Assembly: GCA_905234555.1 (NCBI GenBank)
Contig: CAJOHO010000008.1
Coordinates: 1 to 46,849 of the forward strand
Reading direction: 5' to 3'
DNA: 46,849 bases
Source of the DNA: an uncultured Bacteroidaceae bacterium
GTDB taxonomy: Bacteria > Bacteroidota > Bacteroidia > Bacteroidales > Bacteroidaceae
Position 1 is the stretch's first letter. Every line of letters starts with the position of its first letter. The position numbers and the translations under genes are program-made. Positions 27,931 through 38,500 of this stretch are shown piece after piece. The notes under the pieces are model-generated. The model made no database searches. It was not told the DNA's origin and saw nothing but the letters and a program-made list of their open reading frames with translations.

Positions 27931-28050
27931 TGTTAAGGCAAAGTGATTTTTCCCTTAAGGCAAGCGAAAATTAGTGTTAAGGCAAAAATATTTTTCTCTT
28001 AAGGCTAAATTTCGTTTGCCTTAAGTGTTTTGAGCACTTTGCCTTAACAC
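27931..28050. repeat. Array B: TTAAGGCA words at 22-bp pitch
   Basis: The TTAA core starts at 27933, 27955, 27977, 27999 and 28021 (exactly 22 apart) and then 28044 (23). The first four read TTAAGGCA or TTAAGGCT; the last two are flipped (TGCCTTAA). Because TTAA is its own complement, flipping the word keeps the core in register. A weaker TTACAC sits one more step to the left at 27911. The array begins about 80 bases after the stop of the outer-membrane pseudogene, inside a gene-free stretch of 964 bases. Confidence 0.88.
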
Positions 28051-28189
28051 TTATTTTTTGAACCCCGATTTTAACATTTAGTGTTAAAAACAAGTTGAAA
28101 TTATGTCGTTTTGCCCTAAAAATGAGCACCATTCTCGCTGTCCGACCTATTACTTACGTGCCGCTTGTGTGTGCACGTACGAAAAATCA

Positions 28190-28286
28190 AGCGTGCTCTG
28201 CTGAGATTTCGTGCGTTCTCTGCCAGATTTTTGAACGAACTGGAGCGAGTGGTTAGAGCGTGCTTGAATTTTTGTGGCAACGTGCT
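28190..28286. repeat. Array C: degenerate second copy of the AGCGTGCT array
   Basis: Words start at 28190 (AGCGTGCT), 28212 (TGCGTTCT), 28234 (AACGAACT), 28257 (AGCGTGCT) and 28279 (AACGTGCT), with steps 22, 22, 23 and 22. A faint ATCGTGGA follows at 28301. The first spacers resemble those of array A (CTGCTGAGATTT, CTGCCAGATTTT). It lies 140 bases right of array B in the same gap. Confidence 0.75.
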
Positions 28287-28313
28287 GTGTTTTTCGAGGG
28301 ATCGTGGAGAGTT

Positions 28314-28397
28314 AGTGGAGAGTTGCGCAAACTCTCCACTCGCTGCAGCCCCTGTATTCATGCTGCTTTCCGAGCGATGAGTGGAGAGTGGAGAGTT
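28314..28397. repeat. GTGGAGAGT inverted repeats
   Basis: AGTGGAGAGTT (28314-28324) and AACTCTCCACT (28330-28340) form a perfect 11-base stem. A direct GTGGAGAGTGGAGAGTTG follows near 28380. It looks like another dispersed intergenic repeat. The rest of the gap to 28768 shows no gene and only A/T-rich sequence. Confidence 0.6.
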
Positions 28398-28768
28398 GTT
28401 GCGGAACTCCTATTTTTTGCCACGAAGAATCAGGCGACGTGTACAGACCTTTAAGATGATGAATGACTAATTGCTGCCATCACTCCAATATACAAGTGCT
28501 AATGGCTCAAAATCCTAATGTTCTGTTTGCTACTTGCTCGATTTTCCACGATGCCAAGTAGTCTTGCTTTCTCCTTTTTATATGGTATAGGAGCGTAAAT
28601 GCAGGTTTCTTTCCCCACTGATTCTGATTCGCTTCCTTTATTCATTTGTATCCTTTAAAACGCAATTAAACATATCAAAAGAGTCTATCATCAATATTAT
28701 TTTATTATTTCTACTGTTTTTTAACATTATTTAACAGGGGGGGTAGAAGTATAAAGAAAAAAATTGTA

Positions 28769-28776
28769 TATATTTG
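28769..28776 (+). promoter_or_regulatory. -7 promoter box of the six-gene surface-protein unit
   Basis: TATATTTG, followed by C, matches TAnnTTTG and lies 36 bases before the ATG at 28813. The in-frame TTG at 28774 is part of this box and so cannot be the start. Confidence 0.6.
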
Positions 28777-28812
28777 CACATCTTAACAATCACCTTTATC
28801 AATCTTAACGTT

Positions 28813-30774
28813 ATGGGAAAGAAACTGATCATATCGCTGCTGGTGCTGTTGACAGCCTGGCAGTCAGCGAAGGCACAAGATGAATGGACGCTGAATGAAG
28901 ACCTGTATTCAGATGAGACTGTTTTCTGGTGCGACCTTTTGCAAACCGTTCCTACACCAACCTTTCACATGGAAGACTATGAAGTTGCAGCTTTCATCGA
29001 TGGAGAATTGCGTGGTTTGGCAGATATGGGCATGGCCGCCAACATGGGGTTCTTTGTTATTCGTGTCAAAGGCAACGAGACGGATATGAACAAACCCATC
29101 ACCTTTAAGGCTCGCCATAGCGAACAGCGCACTATCTATCCGCTAACATTGAAGGAAGCTCCCACGACTGTATATTTCGATGGGGAGACACAGAATCCGG
29201 GAACGCCTTCTAACTTGCGCCACCTTTACCTGACGGAACCGACCAGCATTTCGTTTCCGGAGAACATCAAGATTACGATTAACAAACCTGTCAACATGCT
29301 CGACTACCTGACAGTAGAGCCGGCAGATGCACCGCTGCCTGAGAATTTGATATGGAGCGTAGGCGGTCAGTTGTCTGAGGATTACTACACGTTTGTAGGA
29401 ACTACGCTAACGGGTCTGAAAGCAACGGATCAGCTGCTGGTATCGTGTTCAGCTGGTAACCTGTATGCCTGGACAACCGTGATCGTGGAAGAAGTGAAAG
29501 TTTCTTTTACCCTCGACGTAGAAGACCTCGTCTTCGGAAAGGAATCCGTCATCACAGTTACGCCAGAGCCAACGGATGCAGAGGTGGATCCGTCGCTGCT
29601 GGCAGTCAATGCCTACAACGCCTATTATCCTTGGGCACAGACCTTAGGATCCCTTACGAAGAAAGGCAATCATTACGAAGCGACCTATACGCCGAATGCT
29701 CCCGGCTATACGACCGTGCTGGTGAACTATGACGGATCCCGTGTCGCAAGTGCTCTTGCCGAAGTAGGTTTTCCACTCAGTTTAGACGAAGGCTGGCAGT
29801 GGTATTCCAGCACATATGGCAATGTGGCTTCCGATCAGCTGGAGACAGCTTTCGGTGGTAACAGCCTGATAGAAATCCGCTCGCAGCGTCAGTTGCTTTA
29901 CAACGATCCGGAGTATGGTTATTTCGGCACTCTGAAGGAAGGTGGCATCCGTCAGAACGTTTGCTATAAAATAAAGATGAAGAACGCCTGGAATGGTTAC
30001 ACGATGCATAACGGAGGCCAGAACGACGGTGACCCGGAGCTGACCATGAATGAGGGCTGGACATGGCTGGCCAACCCCTACGTTTATCGCCGCAACATTA
30101 ATCGTCTGACAAATGTGACGCAGGCTGTAGGCGACCGCATCGTATCGAAGAACAGCGGTTTTGCCGAGTATGACGGCAGCCGATGGGTGGGTTCCCTGAC
30201 AATGCTCGAACCCTCGCAGGGCTATATGTTCCATACAGAGCAAGCCGGTACAAAAATTTCGTTTGCAGAAGAAGAAGCTCTCACTCCCTCAGATGATGCA
30301 CCAGCCTCTGGTTCTCTTTTGGGCAATCAGCTTTGGCTCTACGACCCCTCCCTCTATAGCGATAACATGTGTGTGGTGGCTACAATTGAAGGTATCACTC
30401 CCGACAGTCGCTACTCTGTAGGCGCATACGTGGATGGCGAATGCAGGGGCGAAGGTATTTACTGCAATGACCGCCTTTTCATTGTTGCTCACGGTAAACT
30501 GGGAGAAACTGTTAACTTCCTCCTTCACGACGATGATACGAGTGAGACATATAACATCAACGAGACGCTACCGCTTCAGCAGGCTGTGGGCCGGCTCAGA
30601 CAGCCCGTTCGTTTCACTCGTGGGGGAGCCACCTCCGTGTGGTCTGTGTCTTCTGATTCCTCTGGAAGCAAAGCCGTCTATGACCTCCAGGGACGTTCGT
30701 TGCCCTCTCTCCACCGTGGCATGAACCTGCTTCGTCAGTCCGACGGAACCATCCGTAAGGTATATGTGAAGTAA
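28813..30774 (+). CDS. Secreted protein with T9SS-type tail and two VAAF-type domains, function unknown
   Basis: This 653-residue protein starts at the ATG at 28813 (MGKKLIISLL, signal peptide 1-21). A short domain with EVAAFIDGELRG (about 57-68) returns near residue 535 as VGAYVDGECRG, and again in the lipoprotein at 42595. The middle has GWQWYSS and GWTWLANPY units with a later LEPSQGYMFH, a pattern I know from T9SS-secreted Bacteroidota proteins. The end (VYDLQGRSLPSLHRGMNL to RKVYVK) is a type A sorting tail. It is probably exported by the type IX system and anchored on the surface. It is first in a tight six-gene unit, with 20 bases to the next gene. No enzyme motif was seen. Confidence 0.8.
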   Translation: MGKKLIISLLVLLTAWQSAKAQDEWTLNEDLYSDETVFWCDLLQTVPTPTFHMEDYEVAAFIDGELRGLADMGMAANMGFFVIRVKGNETDMNKPITFKARHSEQRTIYPLTLKEAPTTVYFDGETQNPGTPSNLRHLYLTEPTSISFPENIKITINKPVNMLDYLTVEPADAPLPENLIWSVGGQLSEDYYTFVGTTLTGLKATDQLLVSCSAGNLYAWTTVIVEEVKVSFTLDVEDLVFGKESVITVTPEPTDAEVDPSLLAVNAYNAYYPWAQTLGSLTKKGNHYEATYTPNAPGYTTVLVNYDGSRVASALAEVGFPLSLDEGWQWYSSTYGNVASDQLETAFGGNSLIEIRSQRQLLYNDPEYGYFGTLKEGGIRQNVCYKIKMKNAWNGYTMHNGGQNDGDPELTMNEGWTWLANPYVYRRNINRLTNVTQAVGDRIVSKNSGFAEYDGSRWVGSLTMLEPSQGYMFHTEQAGTKISFAEEEALTPSDDAPASGSLLGNQLWLYDPSLYSDNMCVVATIEGITPDSRYSVGAYVDGECRGEGIYCNDRLFIVAHGKLGETVNFLLHDDDTSETYNINETLPLQQAVGRLRQPVRFTRGGATSVWSVSSDSSGSKAVYDLQGRSLPSLHRGMNLLRQSDGTIRKVYVK

Positions 30775-30794
30775 ACTCCATATATTCATGCATT

Positions 30795-32519
30795 ATGAAT
30801 TATGCATTAAGAATAGTCATAAAAACAGCCCTCTTCCTACTTTTAATTGCATCAACATCTGAGCGTGTACGTGCGCAGGACATTGTGCAGATAGCCAAGA
30901 GCGACCCGCTGATTATCTCTGGAGCCGTGGGAACCAATAACACGTTCTACCACTCCACAGGCTATAACTATGCCTCTCCACTCCAAAGCACGGTATGGGC
31001 CAACCTCAATGTCTCTGTCTATGGTATAGCCATGCCTTTCGCGTTCTACTATTCCAATAGTGATTATAAGTTCAGCTACCCACAGTTCCAGTTCCGCTTC
31101 AGTCCTACATACAAAAACTGGCATGCTTTTATCGGGCAGGGTACGATGGATTATAGTTCCTTGGTGCTCAATTCGGCTGTCAACGGCTTCGGACTGGAAT
31201 ATACCAGCGAGCGCCTCCGTTTTGGTGCCTTCTACGGCACCCTCCGTTCTGCCATTAACGACAATCCCGAAAGCCTCGATGCCCGTGCGCCTCAATACAA
31301 GCGAATCGGATGGGGTGCCAAGGTGGGCTATGGGAGCAGCCGTCACTTCATAGATCTCTACTTCCTCAGAGCCTATGACTGTCCTTCAAGCATTGATGAA
31401 CAGTGGTGGGCTACCATCAACCCACAGAGCAACCTCGTCGTAGGACTGCGTGGTTCCACCCAGCCCTTCAAGTGGATGACACTCAATGTCAATGCCGCCA
31501 CATCGGCCTTCACTGCTGACACTCGCTCTCCCAGTATAGAAAGCGGAAAGGTGCGCGATTTTGACAAGGTGTTCGATGCCAAATACACCTCAAACATGCG
31601 TTTTGCCGGCGATGCCAGCGTCAACCTTAACCTGGGACGCACAACAGCTTCGCTCTTCTATCGTTTTGCTCAACCAGACTACACGTCTCTGGGCACCAGC
31701 TATATGACGAACAACTACCATTCCCTGGGCATCAATGCTAATACTCGCCTGCTAAAGAAAATCACCCTCAGCGGAACCTTCACGGCTCAGGCCGATAACC
31801 TATCGGACAAGCAGCTCTATACCACCAAAGGTTATGTCTATTCCGTTAATGCTTCCACTCGCCTCGGCAAACAGACGCTCAGTCTCCGCTACAACGGCTA
31901 TCTTCAGGATCAGGGAGACGGCACGGCGCATGTAACCGACTCTTCGCGTGTACACCGCGTTATGCACAGCATCGGTGCTTCTACTTCCCGTAACTGGCAG
32001 ACCACCGACCTGAGCCACACGCTGGCCATATCTGCCGGTTATAACCAGAATAAAGACTTGAACAAATTTGCCACAGGGCGGACAGATGTGCAGACCATCT
32101 CAGGCGGTATCAACTACAGCCTTTTAGTGGAACCCTGGCACACGGACTTCTCCGCGACCTTGAGTCACCAGCAGAGCATTGGCTATCAGCGCAAATACAT
32201 GAGCGATATCCTTGCCTTCACCGCCTCCCGTTCCTTCTTCGAGGAAAACCCGCTGACTGTGTCGGCAACCATTTCCACCTGCTACAACCGCCTTTCGCGA
32301 ATGCGTGAAAACATGTCGCTGGGAGGAAATGTCAACGTAGGCTATTCCTTGAAGAAAAAGCATACATTCGGACTCAGCGCGAGCGTATCGCGCTCCAACG
32401 ACGTGAACATCACGTCCAACGAAGATATGTATAACGTGACAGAAGTTAATGTGGGGCTTAATTACGCTTACACCTTCTCCCTTTTCGAAATCAAGCGCAA
32501 AGCTAACAAAAATAAATAA
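30795..32519 (+). CDS. Outer-membrane beta-barrel protein, unknown function
   Basis: This 574-residue protein has a signal peptide (about 1-27, ending VRAQ). The rest is alternating polar and nonpolar segments rich in Tyr, Phe, Ser and Asn, as in barrel strands (for example FAFYYSNSDYKFSYPQFQFRF). There is no plug domain and no TonB box that I can see, so it is more porin-like or a secretion/assembly partner. The last residues are basic and follow an aromatic strand (YAYTFSLFEIKRKANKNK). The start codon lies in a repeat-like ATTATGAATTATGCATTAAG stretch. It precedes the giant protein gene by 69 bases. Confidence 0.75.
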   Translation: MNYALRIVIKTALFLLLIASTSERVRAQDIVQIAKSDPLIISGAVGTNNTFYHSTGYNYASPLQSTVWANLNVSVYGIAMPFAFYYSNSDYKFSYPQFQFRFSPTYKNWHAFIGQGTMDYSSLVLNSAVNGFGLEYTSERLRFGAFYGTLRSAINDNPESLDARAPQYKRIGWGAKVGYGSSRHFIDLYFLRAYDCPSSIDEQWWATINPQSNLVVGLRGSTQPFKWMTLNVNAATSAFTADTRSPSIESGKVRDFDKVFDAKYTSNMRFAGDASVNLNLGRTTASLFYRFAQPDYTSLGTSYMTNNYHSLGINANTRLLKKITLSGTFTAQADNLSDKQLYTTKGYVYSVNASTRLGKQTLSLRYNGYLQDQGDGTAHVTDSSRVHRVMHSIGASTSRNWQTTDLSHTLAISAGYNQNKDLNKFATGRTDVQTISGGINYSLLVEPWHTDFSATLSHQQSIGYQRKYMSDILAFTASRSFFEENPLTVSATISTCYNRLSRMRENMSLGGNVNVGYSLKKKHTFGLSASVSRSNDVNITSNEDMYNVTEVNVGLNYAYTFSLFEIKRKANKNK

Positions 32520-32588
32520 ACAATCCCTTGCGGTTTCCTGCTGACCCACGACGGTGTATTTCGGTTTCCGCAGAGAAATACGACAGAT

Positions 32589-35500
32589 ATGAGACAGATT
32601 CCATATATATTATTTACATTGCTTCTGCTGGTGACTGGTCGGTCCTCAGCCCAGAATGCCTCGTCGCTGATTATCAATGTGGATCCTGCCCAGGAAATAC
32701 TCCCACCAGAAGTGGGCGACTACAAAGCGAACCCTGGCAAATACTTCAGCGTGCAGCTTGTAAATATGACCAGCGAGGAGCAGAAAATCTATCTCACTAT
32801 TCAGATTGAGCAGACAGCAGATGTGGAAGGGAAGCCCATGTCGCTCTCACTCAGTTCACCTCCTACACGTATGCCTGCTACGCCCATCGTGGTTCCTGCC
32901 AATGGCAATATTGACCTGACGATGGAGCAGATGCGCCGCCTCTTCGACCATGTACCCATGAAGGAAATGCAGTTTGATGCAGGTATATTGGACAAATTCG
33001 GTGGTTCTGACTTCGGTCTGCTGCCCGAAGGTCTATACCGCGTGCTGCTTACAGCGTACAAGTGGGATCCCGCCTTGATGAACCTGTCAACTGGTAAGGT
33101 CGATGTACCCATTGCCTTGAGTAATCCCACCATCACAGGAAGTGCGTTCTTCCGTGTGTGCTACCGTGCTCAGGCACCTACGTTCACCACTCCTACCGCC
33201 CTCATGGGTACAGCCAGTCTTTATAACTACGAGGCTGTGAAATTCCCATTGATGAATCCCGTCTTTACGTGGACGGAGCCAACGCTTAACTGTGTGCGCG
33301 ACATGGTACCTATGTACCAATACACGCTCACGGTACGCGAGATGTACGTTATGGAGAACATCAAGCAGACCCCTGAGCAAGCTCTCAATAACCCCATCCT
33401 GTTCTCTGTGAGAAACATGGTGGCACCCCAGTGTCTGCTCGATTATTCAGCCCTTCAGAAACTGCTTGACGGGCATCTCTATATTGCTCAGGTAGAAGCC
33501 ACGCCCATAGGTGCTGTCGGTATGAATTATGCCATGGTGGAAAACCGAGGCAAAAGCCCCATCATGGTATTTACCCCTCAGATGACAGGTGGAGAAGTGC
33601 CAGAGGAAGATCTTCCTGACTGGATTACAGAGGAGGAAGAAGAGGATGACGATTCCTTCGATATCTCAATGACCGGCTATCAAATTGAGATCGGTGAGGA
33701 CGACTCCCTCTATGTATTCCGCAATCCCAAACTCACAAAACCCGATTTCGACGGCAACACTAACCACACACTCTTTGCCGGTAATTCCCTCCGTTCAGCG
33801 TGGGAACCTCCTGTGTTCGTAGGAGGCAAGGGAGAAAATCCCGATTCCTTGAAGTTCCACTATAAGTTGCAGATTTTTAATCTGGCAGGCCAGGAATCAC
33901 CAGAAACAGCGATGGAGCAGGAACCGCTCTGCGAGTGGTATGCCAAAGGCGAGGGTGAGGTAGCTCCGCCGCTTGACAGTGAGAAAAGCTTTGATCTCCT
34001 CCTCGACACAGCTCCCTGGGAACAACTCAAGAGCTATGTGAGTGTGGCTCAGCCACTCTTGCTCCGTGTCGTTCCTGAATGCGTAGGAGCTAAGTCTGTT
34101 CGCTTCTACGACGACGAAATCAACATTCTGCCCTTTATGTATAGCGACAAGCTGAGCGATGCTTTTGGCAATGCCTGCAATAGCAAGGGTGTGATTGAAG
34201 AGAACCGTGTGCCCTGTACCTTATCCGAGAAAGAAATGCGAGGCAAGGAAATCTTTGTCGGTGAATACATCATGACGATGGGCAACGACGTGAAGATGGA
34301 CAAGAAGACTAAGGCTTGGAGCGGAACAGGATTCATGCTCTGGAAACCTTTCGGGCAGAACGTGAAGGTAGGTGTGAAGTTCGATGGTATCTTTATCAAT
34401 TCTAACCGCATCATGTACGAAGGAGTGGTGAAAAGCGATACCAAGTCCAACTGGGCACACATTAAGGATCGTGCTTCTGCCTACGCCAAGGAATATACCG
34501 ACACGAAAGAAGTGGGCGATTGGATTCCGGACGACATCTTCACCGACTGGGGACTCGATAACCTCGTCGGCTACAACCAGCCCGAGGAGCTGAAGCTGCT
34601 GTTGGGCTACGAGACCAATACGCTGGGCAAGAAAGTGAAGGCATCACAATACTATGACTATGTGCGAAAAGGCTACGCCGTCTATGATAATTTCCAAAAG
34701 AAGGGAGTTGGTGGATTCCCCGACATAGAGGTGTTCCTGCCGCTCGAAATCAGCGATGTATATAAGACACCCGTAGATGTGCAAATTGTCTCTATGGTAT
34801 TCTATCCTACATACGCACAGATGAATCTGCTGGGTATGTTCTCTCTGCCCGACAACGATATTACTGAAGACAACATCCTTATGTTCGGAGCACCCAAGGT
34901 CTGTATGGATCCCGACCGCGTGCTCCCTGGTGCCGGCTATGTCACGCTCTTAAGCGATGTGAAGCTGAAAGACCCCGATTCTTCCTTCGACTTCACATTC
35001 AAGGCTCCGCAGAACCTCCAGACACCTACCGACGGCTGTTATGTGAAGTGGGACAACGATACAATCTCAGCCCTTTCTCTCCATGCCAATGTGGCTGTGC
35101 CGGGACTCCTTGCCACAAATTCTCAAGGACATGTGATTGCAGGCAAGACTCCCCATATTGAGGTTCATGGTTGGGTGAGCGACTGGAGCGACTGGGTTGC
35201 ATCCGTCAGCATTGACCCCTTCACCCACGAAGACACAAAGGGATGGGTGTTTGAGGTGAAGAAAATGAGCTACGACCACTCGGCCCGACGCAATCCGACA
35301 GGGCTGGCGTTCCCCACGTCGAACGGATATAAGAAGGAAGAAGCTGGTATCGTCAACGGTGACGACAACACATGGCAGGGACTCTATATTGAGAAAGTGA
35401 ATCTGAAGTTCCCTGGTGGTTTCATCACCAAAGGCTCTTCCACCATCACTGGTGAAAAGATGCTCATCGATGCATCAGGTGTGACGCTGTCGCTCAACTA

Positions 35501-38500
35501 CAACAATGCAATCGATGTAGATTGGGGTGGCTGGGCCATGAAGATGAAAAAAATCTACATGAACATCGTGCAGAACAACTTCCGCGACTGCGGCTTCTCA
35601 GGCAGTATGCATGTGCCGTTGATGTCGCAGAACATGGAGTTTGTCGGCAACATGTATCCCATCGAGCGTGAGGACGGCTCCTCTGACTTCGACTGCATCC
35701 TGAAGGTGACGAACGAGGATAAGTTGAAGAACATCCACTTCGACTTCATGCTCGCAGAACTGGACCTTAACCGCAAGCAAACCTACTTCCTCTTAGAGAG
35801 TCGCGCCAGCCGCCAGTCGGAAAGTGACTCGCGACCCAAACCCCGTGTGGAGTTGTGTCTCGCGGGTGACATCACCATTGGTGGAACGGCGCAGGCCAAC
35901 GACTTCATTATGAGCGAGAACAACAAACTGCCGCTCAAATTGAAGATTCCAGGCATCCACTTTACTCAGATGCGCCTTGCCAACTGTGAACGCTGGATCA
36001 GCGACGACAAGATGCCCGAAGGCAAGGAAATTGCCAAGATGCAGACAGAAGCTACCAAGGCATACAATGATACCAAACTGCCCATGATGACATGGGTAAA
36101 ACTTGCCGATAACAAGACCTACAGTTCGGCATCCGGTGACTTCTACTTCGAGACGGGTGCTTGGTCGGTAGCCTCAGTTGAAAAAAACATCGGTCCCTTC
36201 AAATTGGGCATCAAGGGCTATTCGCTCAACGTCGATCTTGACAACAATTTGTTCACTACCGACATTACAGGACGCTTCGCACTGGTCGATAAAGACGACA
36301 AGTACGACAACGACCTGAAAAATGCTCTCCTCTGTGCCGACATCACCATCAGTATTGATGCCACTATCGACAAGAAGACCCACGACTTCAAGTACAAAGC
36401 TACCCGTTTCAGCGAAATCTATCTGAACGCCAATTTCTGTCTCGTGAAGTTGGAGGGAAGACTGAAACTGGGTGCTGACCCCGCCACCAAGAGCAAGGGA
36501 TTTCAGGGTCTCGTCAACGTCTCGCTGCCAGGCGACTTACTTACCTTCGAGGCTGATGGCGGATTCTATGAGCATAGTGCCGGCTACAAATGGGGATTCT
36601 TCTACCTTGGCGCAGGTGGACGGATGGGAGTGCCCATCACACCGCTGAAAGTCACCAAACTCGGTGCCGGCATCTATTTCAACTGCCATCCCACAGATGG
36701 CAACAAGACCAAAGTAACACCAAAGAAGGGCTTGATTGGTGTGATGGCCGATCTGGGTCTGGCCTCGCAAGATGGTGCCCTACTTTCGGGTGACTTCCAT
36801 GCCAGTGTGCTCTACGACAAGAGCCGCAACCGTCTCACCACCTTCCTCTTCACAGGTAAGGCTACGGCTGTGGGCGGCATCGTTGATTCGGAGGTGACTA
36901 TGAAATGGCAAAACGACAACCGCGACAAATACTTCCAGCTGACGGCGACGCTGGACGTAGCAGCTGACGGCTCTTCCATCGTCAATGCCCTTGGGCAGAC
37001 CGTAGGTGCTTCTGAAATTGCCCGTCAGATGAAACTGCTGAATGACAAGTGGGAGGCTGCTAAGGGTGCCGTGACTGGTACACTGGACAAAGCGATGGGC
37101 GACCATAGTGGTGCTACAGCTGGTCATCAAACTGGTGCGAACGTCTCAGATGTCAAGAGTGAACAAAGCAAGGGACCGAAGCTGGGCGCACACGCCAACC
37201 TCGACCTCAAGTTGACGTTCCGCGAGGGAGGAAAGGATCTGTCAAGCACCAAGTGGCATGTCTATTTGGGCGAACCCGAAGAGAAGAAACGCTGCTCCTT
37301 CACGCTGATTGACTTTAATACGAAGATAGTGAAGGTAAATATTGGTGCAAATTTCTATTTCTGTGTGGGTAACGAACTGCCGAACAACGGTGAACTGCCT
37401 CCTATCCCCACTAAGATTGCCCAGTTCCTTAACGGACAGTCGAAGGGCGGTATGGAAGGTGCTGACATGAGCAAGGCGAACGCAGCACGCAAGCGATCCC
37501 TAAGCATGTTCACGGCTGACAGCGAGAATGTGGGCGGTGGTGTGATGCTGGGGGCGTCGGCTTACGGCTACGTGGATGTAGATCTCGGCATCTTCTATGG
37601 CAGCATGGGAGCCATCGCCGGCTTCGACGTAACGATGGCAAAGCTGAGATACACCGACTGCCCTGGCTACGGACAGATGGGCTGGAACGGCTGGTATGCC
37701 GAAGGACAGCTCTATGCCTACCTATATGCCAAGTTCGGCATTTATGTGAACTTGGGTTTCTGGGACAAGAGGTTCGACATTATCGATGCGGGCATTGGTG
37801 GTGTGCTCCGTTGCGGTCTTCCGCGTCCCGCCTACTTTGTGGGTGATGCACGCATCAAGCTGAAACTGCTGGGTGGACTTGTGAACATCAACCGACGCTT
37901 CCAGTTTGAGTGCGGCAAAGTCTGCAGTGTGTTCTATGGCAATCCTCTCGACAATTTTGAGCTGTTCGGTGAAAGTACGTTGGGTACGACGAACGTGTAT
38001 GACGGCTGGGGAAAGAAAACCGATGTGGTGGATCCTGGCATGCAGGTTAAGCCTGTGTTTGCGACGCAGGCACCGATTGGTGAGCATTTCCGCGTACTTG
38101 ATGAAAACACGCTGCACGATTTGGAGAAGAGCTATGCTGGTGATGTTGGCGACCTGGAGATGCAGTCGAAGCGTACGTTTGTATTCCGCCACGCCTGTGA
38201 GAAGAAACAGGAGGCGGTGCCGATGCTCTTAGAATATGCAACGATGCCTGACACGACGAACCTAACCACCGATCCTCACGACTTCTTCAAGCGGTTGTGG
38301 TCGGACCGAAGGGTGAAGGTGTATTATCTGACGCGCAAGGACGTAGGTCAGACTTCGTTCCGTATTGAGGATTTGTCGAAGAACCTGAAGGAGAACCGCT
38401 ACTATGCGCTGGTGGTGCAGGGAAAGGCTAAGGAAATAGTGACAGGACAGGAGCAGGATCCTCTGTTCTATGAGAATGGTGGTTGGCACCGCCGTGCGTG

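Noticed and set aside
28116-28454. Small ORFs in the gap with arrays B and C
   Set aside because: They overlap each other on both strands, run through the 22-bp repeats and inverted repeats, and show no signal, domain or start context.
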